Notes: generated by a model not told the origin, from the sequence alone. Shown: positions 49,440 to 59,634, numbered from the stretch's first letter. The stretch: DNA of 64,000 nt from Saccharicrinis sp050296935 (GCA_050296935.1 JBNKRV010000248.1:84129-148128); one strand, 5' to 3'. Program-made: numbers and translations.

Positions 49440-52400
49440 ATGCAAAAATATCAGTCAACTTGTTCCTATTGTGGTGTTGGTTGTGGGGTCTCTGTAAATA
49501 AGGACAACAATAACTTAATTCAGGTTTCGGGCAATAAATTGTATCCGGTAAATAAGGGTATGCTATGCTCAAAAGGACTGGGATTAGGACATGTTGTTAA
49601 CGATACCTCCGACAGATTACTACATCCTCTCGTTCGTCAGGAAAAATCAGGCGATTTACATCAAACATCATGGGATCAGGCATTGGGCAGCATCGCAAAG
49701 TCGTTTACAGAGATCATTGAAAAACATGGTCCCGATGCTGTAGGTTTCTATGTTTCCGGACAATGCCTTACCGAAGAGTATTATGTGGTTAACAAACTGG
49801 CTAAAGCTTGCTTACAAACAAATAACATTGATACTAATTCAAGGTTATGTATGAGTTCAACTGTTGTGGGTTACAAAATGGCTTTCGGTGAGGATGCGGT
49901 GCCTATATCCTATGACGACATTGAACTTTCTGACTGTATTTTTATTACAGGAGCAAATCCTGCCTGGTGCCATCCGATCTTATTTAGAAGAATAGAAAAA
50001 CACAAGCAGGAAAATCCGCATGTTAAAATAATTGTTGCCGATCCCCGAAAAACACAAACTTGCTATATGGCTGATATTCATTTGCAGATTAAGCCGGGTA
50101 GTGATGTGTTTTTGAATCATGCTATTGCAAAATGTCTGATTGAAAAAGGCTATGCAGATATTGATTTTATCAATCGATATACGGATGGATTTCAGGAACT
50201 GAACGAGCTATTGAATGGCATGTCTCTCGATTTTTTAGCAGATAGCTGCGGAGTAGAAATTGAACTCATTACACAAACAGCAAATATTATCGGACGCTCA
50301 AAAGGTTTTATTACTATGTGGGCCATGGGCTTAAATCAAAGCAGCATTGGTGTCAATAAAAATCTATCACTTTTAAATTTATCCATTATTACCGGGAAAA
50401 TAGGTAAACCCGGTAACGGTCCGTTTTCGCTTACCGGCCAACCCAATGCCATGGGTGGTCGCGAAGTGGGTGGAATGGCGAACCTATTGCCTGCACACAG
50501 AGATTTAAATAGTGCTGCAGATAGAAAAGAGGTGGCTGATTATTGGGGCGTAAGCAGTATTCCTGATAAACCGGGGTATACTGCTACCCAGATGATTGAT
50601 GCCATTATGGATGGGAAACTGAAAGCCATTTGGATTATTTGCACCAACCCGATGGTAAGTTTACCTAACTTGAAAAGAGTGGAAGAAGCTATGAAAAAGG
50701 CCGATTTGGTAATTGTTCAGGACATCTCAAAAAATGCCGATTCACTTCAATTTGCCGATATTGTACTTCCCGCTGCAGGATGGTTAGAGAAAGAAGGTAC
50801 CATGACCAATTCTGATCGTAGAATCAGTTATTTACCTAAGGCCATTGATGCACCCGGAGAGGCTCGTTCTGATATTGATATATTACTTGACTTTGCTCAA
50901 AGGATGGGGTTCAGCAATATGGATTTTGAAAACTGCGAAGCCATATTTAATGAGCATAAAGGCCTCACTAAAGGAACAAACATTGATATCAACGGACTTA
51001 CTTATGATTATTTAAAGAAAAACCAGTCGGCACAATGGCCTTTCCCTGAAGGTCACACCAAAGGGATTGAAAGATTATTTACCGATAATAAATATTATAC
51101 GCCGAATCAAAAAGCGAAAATCATTGCCGTTGAGCCTGATAATCAGTCAGAGCCCTTAACTCGTGAAGCGCCTCTCATTTTAACAACCGGCCGGATCAGA
51201 GATCAATGGCATACCATGACCCGAACTGGCAAAGTATCGAAGCTGAAGCAACATATTGCAGAGCCTTTTATGGAAATTCACCCTTTTGATGCCAAAGAAA
51301 GGGGCATTGGCGAAGGCGATATTGTTGAGGTAATTAATGAGAGAGGTCAGGTTCAGGTTAAGGCACAGGTTACCGATAATATTTTAAAAGGAGTGGTTTT
51401 TTTACCTATGCATTGGGGCAAAACATTAAACTCTGATAAATCAAGAGCAAATAATTTAACCAGCAATTTGGTAGATCCGAAATCAAAAGAGCCTGATTTT
51501 AAATATGCTGCTGTAGAGGTTAAAAAATTCATTAAAAAACCTGAAACCATCGCCATTGTTGGAGGTGGAGCAGCAGCATTCCAATTTATTGCCGAATACA
51601 GAAAAAACAATAATTCAGATAAAATTATGGTGTATTCCATGGAGAACCATCCATTTTACAACCGAATTTTACTGCCTGAATACATTACCGGCCATAAATC
51701 ATGGCTGGATATTCAAAAACATAAAGAAGACGATATTAAATCGTGGGGGATTGAAGTACATAACAATTGCGAAATAGTAAAAATTAATAAAGAGTTGAAT
51801 CAAATCATTGATTCTAAAGGGAATGAATATGCCTACGATAAGTTAATTGTTTGTACAGGATCCAGACCTAATGTACCCCCTGGAGTAACAATTGATTATA
51901 GATCGACTTATACTATTCGAAGCAGAGAAGATGCAGACAAGCTTAAAAATAACCTTATAGGAAAATCATCAGTTACCATTGTGGGTGGAGGATTACTTGG
52001 ACTTGAAATTGCAAGCTCGATGCTTGAATTTGGTATTGAGGTAAATATCATTCATCGCAATAGCAGACTAATGGATAAGCAGTTGGATGAAATTGCCAGC
52101 CAGATGCTGAGCGATACTATCGCCGAAATGGATGTGAATTTATACCTGAAAGAAGAAGTTAAAGCAATAGATTCTTCTTCAAATGAACATATCCAAATAT
52201 CATTAAAATCGGGCAAATCCATTTCAACCCAGGTCGTAGTCTATGCCATTGGTACAAAACCAAATATTGAACTGGCTGTAGATGCTGAACTGAAAACCAA
52301 CAGAGGAGTCATTGTAAACGAACGATTAGAAACTAGTCAGCCCAATATTTATGCTTTAGGTGAGATTGCTGAGTTTAAAGGTAATGTATATGGAATAACC

Positions 52401-52943
52401 AGTGCAGCTGAACAACAGGCTACCATTTTAGCCCAATATCTGGCTGGAGATATCATGTCACTCTACCAGGGTTCTGTTCCCATGAATATCCTGAAGTTTC
52501 CGGGTATTGAACTTTGTTCGGTTGGAGCTATTCAGGCCACCGACGATGCTCATGAAGAAGTGATTGTTCTGGATAAAAAATACAGATACTACAAAAAATG
52601 CATCATTCATAATGACAGAATGATAGGAACTCTGTTGATGGGAGACCGAAGTGAATTTGGAGAATATAAAAAACTCATCCAAACACAAACCGAATTATCC
52701 GGGAAACGAAAAACCCTATTGCGTGGCAACAGCTCGGCCGTTGAAGTGAAAGGTAAAGTAGTATGCTCATGCAATAATGTAGGCGAGGGCAATATAAATG
52801 AACTTCTTGAAAAAGGCATTACGGATCTACAGCTTATATGCGAAAAAACCAATGCCGGAACTGGTTGTGGAAGCTGTAAACCGGAGATTACTATGATGAT
52901 TGAGAATGCAAAAAAAGACACCAACGCTTATGTAGAATCATAA
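49440..52943 (+). CDS. nasA: assimilatory nitrate reductase fused to a NirB-type flavin module
   Basis: The 1167-residue protein has three parts. Residues 1-690 are a molybdopterin nitrate reductase with a [4Fe-4S] site (C8, C11, C15 in TCSYCGVGCG and a Cys in GMLCSKG). Residues 700-1085 are an FAD/NADH module like the front of NirB, with GGGAAAFQF near 703-715 and a second dinucleotide site VGGGLLGLE near 845. Residues 1105-1155 are a BFD-like [2Fe-2S] domain (VVCSCNN from 1107, then TGCGSCKP). The fusion would let NADH reduce nitrate without a separate ferredoxin or NasB. The start at 49440 is chosen over a TTG at 49422. nirB follows after 18 bases. Confidence 0.92.
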   Translation: MQKYQSTCSYCGVGCGVSVNKDNNNLIQVSGNKLYPVNKGMLCSKGLGLGHVVNDTSDRLLHPLVRQEKSGDLHQTSWDQALGSIAKSFTEIIEKHGPDAVGFYVSGQCLTEEYYVVNKLAKACLQTNNIDTNSRLCMSSTVVGYKMAFGEDAVPISYDDIELSDCIFITGANPAWCHPILFRRIEKHKQENPHVKIIVADPRKTQTCYMADIHLQIKPGSDVFLNHAIAKCLIEKGYADIDFINRYTDGFQELNELLNGMSLDFLADSCGVEIELITQTANIIGRSKGFITMWAMGLNQSSIGVNKNLSLLNLSIITGKIGKPGNGPFSLTGQPNAMGGREVGGMANLLPAHRDLNSAADRKEVADYWGVSSIPDKPGYTATQMIDAIMDGKLKAIWIICTNPMVSLPNLKRVEEAMKKADLVIVQDISKNADSLQFADIVLPAAGWLEKEGTMTNSDRRISYLPKAIDAPGEARSDIDILLDFAQRMGFSNMDFENCEAIFNEHKGLTKGTNIDINGLTYDYLKKNQSAQWPFPEGHTKGIERLFTDNKYYTPNQKAKIIAVEPDNQSEPLTREAPLILTTGRIRDQWHTMTRTGKVSKLKQHIAEPFMEIHPFDAKERGIGEGDIVEVINERGQVQVKAQVTDNILKGVVFLPMHWGKTLNSDKSRANNLTSNLVDPKSKEPDFKYAAVEVKKFIKKPETIAIVGGGAAAFQFIAEYRKNNNSDKIMVYSMENHPFYNRILLPEYITGHKSWLDIQKHKEDDIKSWGIEVHNNCEIVKINKELNQIIDSKGNEYAYDKLIVCTGSRPNVPPGVTIDYRSTYTIRSREDADKLKNNLIGKSSVTIVGGGLLGLEIASSMLEFGIEVNIIHRNSRLMDKQLDEIASQMLSDTIAEMDVNLYLKEEVKAIDSSSNEHIQISLKSGKSISTQVVVYAIGTKPNIELAVDAELKTNRGVIVNERLETSQPNIYALGEIAEFKGNVYGITSAAEQQATILAQYLAGDIMSLYQGSVPMNILKFPGIELCSVGAIQATDDAHEEVIVLDKKYRYYKKCIIHNDRMIGTLLMGDRSEFGEYKKLIQTQTELSGKRKTLLRGNSSAVEVKGKVVCSCNNVGEGNINELLEKGITDLQLICEKTNAGTGCGSCKPEITMMIENAKKDTNAYVES

Positions 52944-52961
52944 GCAACTAAAAAAATAAAT

Positions 52962-55454
52962 ATGAGTACGAAGAAAAAATTAATTGTAGTTGGTAACGGA
53001 ATGACCGGCTACAAGTTTTGTGAAAAATTTATTGCCAAGGGTCTGTCTGAACAATATGATATTACAGTATTTGGAGAGGAGCCCTGGGCTGCTTATGATC
53101 GAGTTCATCTTACTGATTATTACACCGGAACATCGGTCCGTGATTTAAAAATGGCACCGCGTGAATGGTATGAGCAAAATGGTATCGAGCTTAAAACAAG
53201 CTATAAAATTGCCAGCATCAATAGAAAAAACAAAACAGTTATCAACATACATGGCGATGAATATAAGTATGATGTACTAGTATTGGCAACCGGATCAGCG
53301 GCTTTTGTTCCTCCCATTCCAGGTGTAGACAAAACAGGGGTTTTTGTTTATAGAACGGTTGAAGATTTGGATGCGATAAAAGCCTATATCCCAAAAGTAA
53401 AATCAGCCGCTGTTATAGGAGGTGGATTATTAGGTCTGGAAGCTGCCAAGGCAGTCATGGACGATGGATTAAAAACCAGTATTGTGGAATTTGCACCAAG
53501 GCTAATGCCACGTCAATTAGATGATGATGGAGCTGCCATGCTCAAATCAGAACTGGAAAAATTGGATTTAGATATCCTTCTGAACAAAAATACCCAAAGC
53601 ATTAACGGAAATGGGAAAGTAACCTCCATGAAATTTACTGATGGAGAAGAACTTGAAACCGATATGGTGGTCATTTCTGCAGGTATTCGTCCACGTGATG
53701 AGCTAGCACGTGAATGTGGACTAATCGTGGGTGAACGAGGAGGAATATTGGTGAATGAGAAATTAACAACATCTGATCCATCTATATATGCCATTGGAGA
53801 ATGTGCCCTGGCTCTAGGAAGTATCTGGGGATTAGTAGCTCCTTGTTATGATATGGCTGAAGTTTGTGTGAATAATTTAGCTGGTAGCGATTCAACTTTT
53901 GAAGGAGCTGACCTGTCAACCAAACTAAAACTAATTGGTATAGAAGTAGCCAGCTTTGGAGATGTATTCGGCGCATCAGATGGTGCTAAACCCATTGTAT
54001 ATCATAACATTCCGAATAGTATTTATAAAAAGATATATATTTCTGAAGATGGCAGATACCTGTTAGGGGGAATTCTGGTTGGAGATACAGAGGATTACAA
54101 CATGCTGTACCAAACTTATGCGTCAAAAATAAAACTCCCTGCTAACCCTGAAGGATTAATTATTAAAAGTGCCGAAGGTGGATTTGAATTAAGCGTGTTG
54201 GACTTACCGGATGATGCAGTAATTTGTTCATGTGAAAACGTAACCAAAAAACGATTGATTGAGGCTGTTGATGAATTTGATATTACACAAGTAGGACAGC
54301 TTAAAAAGGCTACAAAGGCTGGTACCGGCTGCGGTGGTTGCGTTCCAATGCTGGATGATCTGCTTACAGCCAAACTTGAAGCAAGCGGTAAGGTGGTTAA
54401 AAAAGTAATCTGTGAACACTTTGACTATACCCGACAGGAATTATTCGACTTAATTAAAATTGATGAAATAAAGTCTTTTGGCGAACTACTGAAAAAGCAT
54501 GGAAAGGGAAAGGGTTGCGAATTATGTAAGCCGTTAACTGCCTCTTTATTAGCAAGTATATGGAATGATCATATTACCAGACATGCCAATATTCAGGATA
54601 CGAATGATAAATTTTTGGCTAACATACAAAAAGGAGGAACTTATTCAGTAGTACCAAGAGTTGCTGGTGGAGAAATTACTCCTGATAAATTAATTGTAAT
54701 TGGTGAAGTTGCCAAAAAATATGATTTATACACTAAAATAACCGGAGGACAACGGATTGATATGTTCGGTGCCAGAGTTGAACAACTACCGGAGATCTGG
54801 AAAGAATTGATAGATGCAGGTTTTGAAAGTGGCCATGCCTACGGAAAATCATTGAGAACCGTAAAAAGTTGCGTTGGTTCTACATGGTGCAGATACGGAC
54901 AACAGGATTCTGCATCATTTGCGTTGAAAATTGAAAACCGCTATAAAGGTTTCCGCTCACCACATAAATTAAAAGGTGGCGTTTCGGGTTGTATTAGAGA
55001 ATGTGCTGAAGCCAGAGGTAAGGATTTCGGAATTATTGCCACGGAAAAAGGCTACAACCTGTATGTGTGTGGTAACGGTGGTGCTAACCCAAAACATGCC
55101 TTACTTTTCGCAACTGATATTGATGAAGATACATGTATCAGATATCTGGATAGATTCTTAATGTATTACGTTAAAACTGCAGCACCATTGACCAGAACTG
55201 CAAAATGGCTGGACACGTTGGATGGTGGATTGGACTATCTGAAAGATGTGGTGATAAACGATTGTTTGGGCATTGGTGATCAATTGGAAGCAGATATGGA
55301 AAAACTGGTTGATACATATGCCTGCGAATGGAAAAAGGTAGTGGATGATCCTGAAATGATTAAGAAATTCAAACCTTTTGTGAACTCCGGCGAAACGGAT
55401 CAGTCCATAAAATTTGTCCCCATGCGTGAACAAAAGAAACCCGCAAACTGGTAA
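52962..55454 (+). CDS. nirB: NADH-dependent nitrite reductase large subunit
   Basis: The 830-residue protein has FAD and NAD sites (VVGNGMTGYKFCE, IGGGLLGLEAA), two BFD-like Cys segments (VICSCENV and TGCGGC; GKGCELC) and the sirohaem/[4Fe-4S] domain with KSCVGSTWCRYGQQDS, GGVSGCIRECAEARG and YVCGNGG. It reduces nitrite to ammonium. The N-terminal half is homologous to the flavin module fused to the preceding nitrate reductase. Confidence 0.96.
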   Translation: MSTKKKLIVVGNGMTGYKFCEKFIAKGLSEQYDITVFGEEPWAAYDRVHLTDYYTGTSVRDLKMAPREWYEQNGIELKTSYKIASINRKNKTVINIHGDEYKYDVLVLATGSAAFVPPIPGVDKTGVFVYRTVEDLDAIKAYIPKVKSAAVIGGGLLGLEAAKAVMDDGLKTSIVEFAPRLMPRQLDDDGAAMLKSELEKLDLDILLNKNTQSINGNGKVTSMKFTDGEELETDMVVISAGIRPRDELARECGLIVGERGGILVNEKLTTSDPSIYAIGECALALGSIWGLVAPCYDMAEVCVNNLAGSDSTFEGADLSTKLKLIGIEVASFGDVFGASDGAKPIVYHNIPNSIYKKIYISEDGRYLLGGILVGDTEDYNMLYQTYASKIKLPANPEGLIIKSAEGGFELSVLDLPDDAVICSCENVTKKRLIEAVDEFDITQVGQLKKATKAGTGCGGCVPMLDDLLTAKLEASGKVVKKVICEHFDYTRQELFDLIKIDEIKSFGELLKKHGKGKGCELCKPLTASLLASIWNDHITRHANIQDTNDKFLANIQKGGTYSVVPRVAGGEITPDKLIVIGEVAKKYDLYTKITGGQRIDMFGARVEQLPEIWKELIDAGFESGHAYGKSLRTVKSCVGSTWCRYGQQDSASFALKIENRYKGFRSPHKLKGGVSGCIRECAEARGKDFGIIATEKGYNLYVCGNGGANPKHALLFATDIDEDTCIRYLDRFLMYYVKTAAPLTRTAKWLDTLDGGLDYLKDVVINDCLGIGDQLEADMEKLVDTYACEWKKVVDDPEMIKKFKPFVNSGETDQSIKFVPMREQKKPANW

Positions 55455-55473
55455 TTCTATTTCTCAAACTTAA

Positions 55474-55497
55474 AAACCTGAGTTCGATTAAAATTAA
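55474..55497 (+). repeat. solitary R1 end between nirB and nirD
   Basis: AACCTGAGTTCGATTAAAAT is identical to the left end of R1 copies A and C, but no second end is seen. It ends 8 bases before the nirD start codon. Confidence 0.65.
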
Positions 55498-55504
55498 AAC
55501 AAAC

Positions 55505-55849
55505 ATGATAGATACAAAAACAACCCAATGGATTAAGACTGCACATATCAGCGATTTTGAAGCCGATGGAGGCAGAGCAATACTAATAGATGGAAAACAA
55601 ATTGCAATCTATTTCTTTAAAGATGATAATGAATGGTATGCTACCGACAACCAATGTCCGCACCAGCAACAACAGGCCTTGTCAAGAGGACTGATCGGAT
55701 CGGAAGGAGATGAACCCAAAGTAGCTTGCCCTTTCCATAAAAAATCATTTTCACTAAAATCAGGTAAATGTCTGTCCGGTGAAGATTACGAGATAAAAAC
55801 TTATCCCATCAAAATTGAAGATGAATTTGTATTTATAGGACTTGAATAA
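55505..55849 (+). CDS. nirD: nitrite reductase small subunit (Rieske type)
   Basis: The 114-residue protein has a Rieske-like fold: CPHQQQQALSRGLIG and CPFHKKSFSLKSG. The first pair reads CPHQ (Cys, His) and the second CPFH, so a [2Fe-2S] site is possible here, although many NirD proteins have lost theirs. It lies 50 bases after nirB and is followed by a terminator shared with clpX. Confidence 0.88.
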   Translation: MIDTKTTQWIKTAHISDFEADGGRAILIDGKQIAIYFFKDDNEWYATDNQCPHQQQQALSRGLIGSEGDEPKVACPFHKKSFSLKSGKCLSGEDYEIKTYPIKIEDEFVFIGLE

Positions 55850-55918
55850 AAACATACCTAAGAAGGTAAAACTCGAAGTACATTAGAAAGACTGATATGT
55901 AATCCGGGTTAAAAAGAA

Positions 55919-55951
55919 AATCCCTTTTAAACACAAAGTTTAAAAGGGATT
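55919..55951 (+). terminator. two-way terminator between nirD and clpX
   Basis: A perfect 14-bp stem (AATCCCTTTTAAAC at 55919-55932, complement at 55938-55951) with a 5-base loop has T runs on each side in the direction of the converging genes. Confidence 0.88.
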
Positions 55952-55972
55952 TTTATTTTATTCAAAAACCGA

Positions 55973-57187
55973 TTAACTCGCCTTTAAACGAGCCAGACTT
56001 TCTTTATCAATTTTCGCCTGTGCATACTCTAATGTAATCACTAATTCTTTATCATCTTTAGAGGGTGCTTCAAACATTAAATCCATCATGATTGATTCGC
56101 ATATAGAACGTAATCCACGAGCTCCTAATTTAAACTCCACTGCTTTATCCACAATGTAATCCAACACTTCGTCAGTAAATGTCAATGTTATATTATCAAT
56201 ACCAAACAATTTTTCATATTGCTTGATAATAGAGTTTTTAGGTTCATGCAAAATCCTTCTTAAAATCTCCCTGTCTAAAGGATTCAGATAAGTAAGAACG
56301 GGTAAACGACCGATAATTTCAGGTATAAGACCAAATGATTTCAGATCCTGAGGAGCAACATATTGCAACAGATTAGCCTGATCAACCTTATCTTTTGCTT
56401 TACTTGCCATATACCCAACAACTTTTGTATTCAAACGTTGAGCAATTTTCCTTTCAATTCCATCAAAAGCCCCTCCACAAACAAAAAGAATATTTTTTGT
56501 ATCTACAGGAATCATTTTTTGTTCCGGATGCTTACGCCCTCCCTGCGGTGGCACATTAACAATAGAACCTTCAAGCAACTTCAACAGTCCCTGCTGAACT
56601 CCTTCACCGGACACATCCCTTGTAATACTAGGGTTATCCCCTTTACGGGCAATCTTATCAATTTCATCGATAAACACAATCCCTTTTTCAGCGGCTTCCA
56701 CATTATAATCGGCAGCTTGTAATAACCGTGTTAATATGCTTTCAATATCCTCACCTACATAACCGGCTTCCGTTAAAACAGTAGCATCAACTATAGTAAA
56801 TGGAACATGAAGCATCCGGGCAATTGTACGAGCTAATAATGTTTTTCCGGTACCTGTTTCTCCTACGAGAATAATATTTGATTTTTCAATTTCAACATCA
56901 TCCTTGCTACTTCTTTGCTGTAATCTCTTATAGTGATTATAAACAGCAACAGAAAGATATTTTTTAGCCTCATCTTGTCCAATAATATACTGATCAAGAA
57001 ATTGCTTTATTTCTTTCGGTTTAAGCAAGGTAATTTCATCCACATTAAAACCACCTTTTTTCTTAAATTCTTCATCCAGGATACCATGTGCCTGTTCAAT
57101 ACAGCTATCACAAATATGACCTGACACTCCGGCAATCAGCAGGTTAGTATCTTTTCTCTCCCTTCCACAAAATGAGCACTTATCCAT
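55973..57187 (-). CDS. clpX: ATP-dependent Clp protease ATPase subunit ClpX
   Basis: The 404-residue protein has the N-terminal zinc domain CSFCGR, CDSC (four Cys), Walker A GETGTGKT, Walker B VFIDEIDKIARKGDNPSITR and the sensor regions of ClpX. It unfolds substrates for ClpP. It lies 85 bases after clpP in the order tig, clpP, clpX, the standard arrangement. Confidence 0.96.
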   Translation of the reverse strand: MDKCSFCGRERKDTNLLIAGVSGHICDSCIEQAHGILDEEFKKKGGFNVDEITLLKPKEIKQFLDQYIIGQDEAKKYLSVAVYNHYKRLQQRSSKDDVEIEKSNIILVGETGTGKTLLARTIARMLHVPFTIVDATVLTEAGYVGEDIESILTRLLQAADYNVEAAEKGIVFIDEIDKIARKGDNPSITRDVSGEGVQQGLLKLLEGSIVNVPPQGGRKHPEQKMIPVDTKNILFVCGGAFDGIERKIAQRLNTKVVGYMASKAKDKVDQANLLQYVAPQDLKSFGLIPEIIGRLPVLTYLNPLDREILRRILHEPKNSIIKQYEKLFGIDNITLTFTDEVLDYIVDKAVEFKLGARGLRSICESIMMDLMFEAPSKDDKELVITLEYAQAKIDKESLARLKAS

Positions 57188-57272
57188 AAACTTTTTGTTG
57201 ACAATATAAAAACAACAATGCAGAATACCATAAAAATAGTATCCTGCACCTATAAATTATTACTTATTTTTA

Positions 57273-57953
57273 TTATTTATTAGGTTCTCTAACTAATACT
57301 TCATCAATCATACCATAATCCTTAGCTTCTTTTGCTGTCATCCAGTAATCACGATCCGAATCCTTTTCAACCTTTTTATACGTATTACCCGAATGATCTG
57401 CAATAATAGTATATAACTCCTTTTTCAACTTCAGAATCTCACGAGCAGTAATTTCAATGTCACTCGCTTGTCCTTGCGCTCCTCCAAGAGGCTGATGAAT
57501 CATTACTCTTGAATGTCTTAATGCAGAACGCTTACCTTTTGTTCCGGCAGTTAGTAAAACTGCACCCATAGATGCTGCCATTCCTGTACAGATAGTAGCT
57601 ACATCAGATGAAATATACTGCATGGTATCGTAAATACCTAAACCGGCATATACCGAACCTCCTGGTGAATTAAAGTATATTGAAATATCTTTAGAAGAAT
57701 CTGCCGACTCAAGATATAACAACTGCGCCTGAATTATATTTGCAACAGTATCATCAATTGGCAAACCTAAAAATATAATACGATCCATCATCAAGCGAGA
57801 AAATACATCCATTGAAGCTACGTTTAACTGACGCTCTTCAATAATTGTTGGAGATATATATCCGCTTGTGATTGATGTATACTTATCAAGTGCAAGGCTA
57901 TTTATGCCTATATGCTTAGTTGCATATTTTTGAAAATCTTTTGGATCTATCAT
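57273..57953 (-). CDS. clpP: ATP-dependent Clp protease proteolytic subunit
   Basis: The 226-residue serine protease has the active Ser in CTGMAASMGAVLL, the His in MIHQPLGGAQGQASDIEI and the Asp at DRDYWMTA. It is longer than E. coli ClpP at the N-terminus by about 20 residues. It lies 77 bases after tig. Confidence 0.96.
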   Translation of the reverse strand: MIDPKDFQKYATKHIGINSLALDKYTSITSGYISPTIIEERQLNVASMDVFSRLMMDRIIFLGLPIDDTVANIIQAQLLYLESADSSKDISIYFNSPGGSVYAGLGIYDTMQYISSDVATICTGMAASMGAVLLTAGTKGKRSALRHSRVMIHQPLGGAQGQASDIEITAREILKLKKELYTIIADHSGNTYKKVEKDSDRDYWMTAKEAKDYGMIDEVLVREPNK

Positions 57954-58030
57954 GACTATTAATTTTTTTCCTTTTCTATAATTACTGAAAAGCTAAATTA
58001 AAAAAAATATACTTGCACTCTGTGATTAGC

Positions 58031-59389
58031 TTAGTTTTTTTCAAACAGTTTGTTGAATTCGTCTCTGCTAATTGTTGTTTCTTCAATTTTAACAGCTTCT
58101 TTTATAAAAGCTAAAACCTTATCCTGAGCAGCTGTTTCTGTCATGTTTCTACGTTGCTCTTCCTGCTTGATCATATCTTTGGCATAGTTCTCAATATGCT
58201 CATCAGGAATATTTGATAATCCATACTGCATGAACTGCATTTTAGCTGACTTTTTAGCAACCTCAATCACATCAGACTCTTCAATCTTAATCTCGTTCAC
58301 TTTAAGAATCTCATTCTTAATTAATTGCCATTTCAGATCATCTAAATATTTAGGCATTTCTTTTTCAAGTGATTCTTCAGTGATTTCTTCTTTATCGTGA
58401 TTAACCGTTAAAATCCAACGTTTCAAGAATGCTTCAGGAAGATTAATGTCAATCTTATTCATTAATTTATCCTTTGCATCTAATGAAAATTTGTAATCAC
58501 TTTCAAAGGATAAAGTTTTTTCAAGATCTTCCTTAACCTTAGCTTTAAACTCTTCTTCTGTTGTAGCTACACCCTCACCTAATACCTGATCAAATAATTC
58601 CTGATTTAATTCTGCTGGTATATAATTGGTAATTTCTTTAACTGTAAATCTAAAATCACCATCAATCTGCTTAGCCTCTTCATCAGACACTTTAAGCATA
58701 TATGAAATCTGAGCAGCGTCAGTAAATGTAGTTTTAGGATTAAGAGCAATAACGTCACCCACTTTTGATCCAGAAAGTTTCGCTTTGGCATCATCACTTA
58801 CACTGGTTCCTGATAAAACAACATCTGCAGCATTAATTCCATCTGCAAGTGGGTTTCCATCCTGATCCAATTGTACAAAATCACCCTTCAACATTGATTC
58901 TTCACCTGATTCTTCAACAGTTTCAGTTGAGCCAAAACGACCGGTGGCTTGCTTCAATTGTTGCTCAAGCATATCCTCAGTCACTTCAATTGTAAAGTAG
59001 TTAAGTTTTTCTCTTTTCGATAATTTCACTTCAAATTCAGGAGCAATGGCAACATCAAAGTTAAATTCAAAGTTATCCTGAGTTTCAAAATCAATAACAT
59101 CCTGAGATTCACTTGGAAGAGGTTCTCCAAGAATGTTTAGCTCACTCTCGTATAAATATTTTGAGATCTCCTCTGAAACAATTTTATTTACTTCATCGGC
59201 TAACACATGTTTACCGTACATCTTTTTAATCATGCCAAATGGAACTTTTCCAGGACGGAATCCAGGCATATTAGCTTTCTTACGATAATCTTTTAGTACA
59301 TCATCTACTTTTTTCTCGTAATCTTCTTTTTCAACAGTAAGTTTTACTACTGCATTTAAATCATCAATGTTTTCTTTTGAGATGTTCAT
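58031..59389 (-). CDS. tig: trigger factor chaperone
   Basis: The 452-residue protein has the ribosome-binding motif PGFRPGKVPFGMIKKMYG (family GFRxGKxP), a shortened prolyl isomerase middle and a C-terminal chaperone domain with EEITEESLEKEMPKYLDDLK. It acts at the ribosome tunnel exit on new chains. It is first in the tig-clpP-clpX set. Confidence 0.94.
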   Translation of the reverse strand: MNISKENIDDLNAVVKLTVEKEDYEKKVDDVLKDYRKKANMPGFRPGKVPFGMIKKMYGKHVLADEVNKIVSEEISKYLYESELNILGEPLPSESQDVIDFETQDNFEFNFDVAIAPEFEVKLSKREKLNYFTIEVTEDMLEQQLKQATGRFGSTETVEESGEESMLKGDFVQLDQDGNPLADGINAADVVLSGTSVSDDAKAKLSGSKVGDVIALNPKTTFTDAAQISYMLKVSDEEAKQIDGDFRFTVKEITNYIPAELNQELFDQVLGEGVATTEEEFKAKVKEDLEKTLSFESDYKFSLDAKDKLMNKIDINLPEAFLKRWILTVNHDKEEITEESLEKEMPKYLDDLKWQLIKNEILKVNEIKIEESDVIEVAKKSAKMQFMQYGLSNIPDEHIENYAKDMIKQEEQRRNMTETAAQDKVLAFIKEAVKIEETTISRDEFNKLFEKN

Positions 59390-59489
59390 CTGCTAAAATT
59401 ATTAGATAACTTTCAAATATCTGAAAGCCTGACATTAATTAAATGTGTTTTAACCATTTAAACTACTGTAACAACAAGCTAAAATTTAA

Positions 59490-59535
59490 AAAAACCGTCA
59501 AACTGCCGATTTGAATCGTAAGTAAGACGGTTTTT
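59490..59535 (-). terminator. terminator of tRNA-Leu
   Basis: AAAAACCGTC (59490-59499) pairs with GACGGTTTTT (59526-59535), with a smaller hairpin in the loop. It lies 18 bases after the tRNA 3' end; on the minus strand the stem ends in a T run. Confidence 0.75.
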
Positions 59536-59552
59536 CATATCTTCTTTGTTTG

Positions 59553-59634
59553 TGCGGATGAAGGGACTCGAACCCCCACGCCTCTCGGCACTAGATCCTA
59601 AGTCTAGCGCGGCTACCAATTACGCCACATCCGC
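59553..59634 (-). tRNA. tRNA-Leu (anticodon UAG)
   Basis: The 82-base gene on the minus strand has a 7-bp acceptor stem (GCGGATG with CATCCGC, discriminator A), anticodon loop CTTAGGA giving UAG (codon CUA), a long variable arm as expected for leucine tRNAs, and the T loop GGTTCGAGTCC. CCA is not encoded. Confidence 0.95.
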
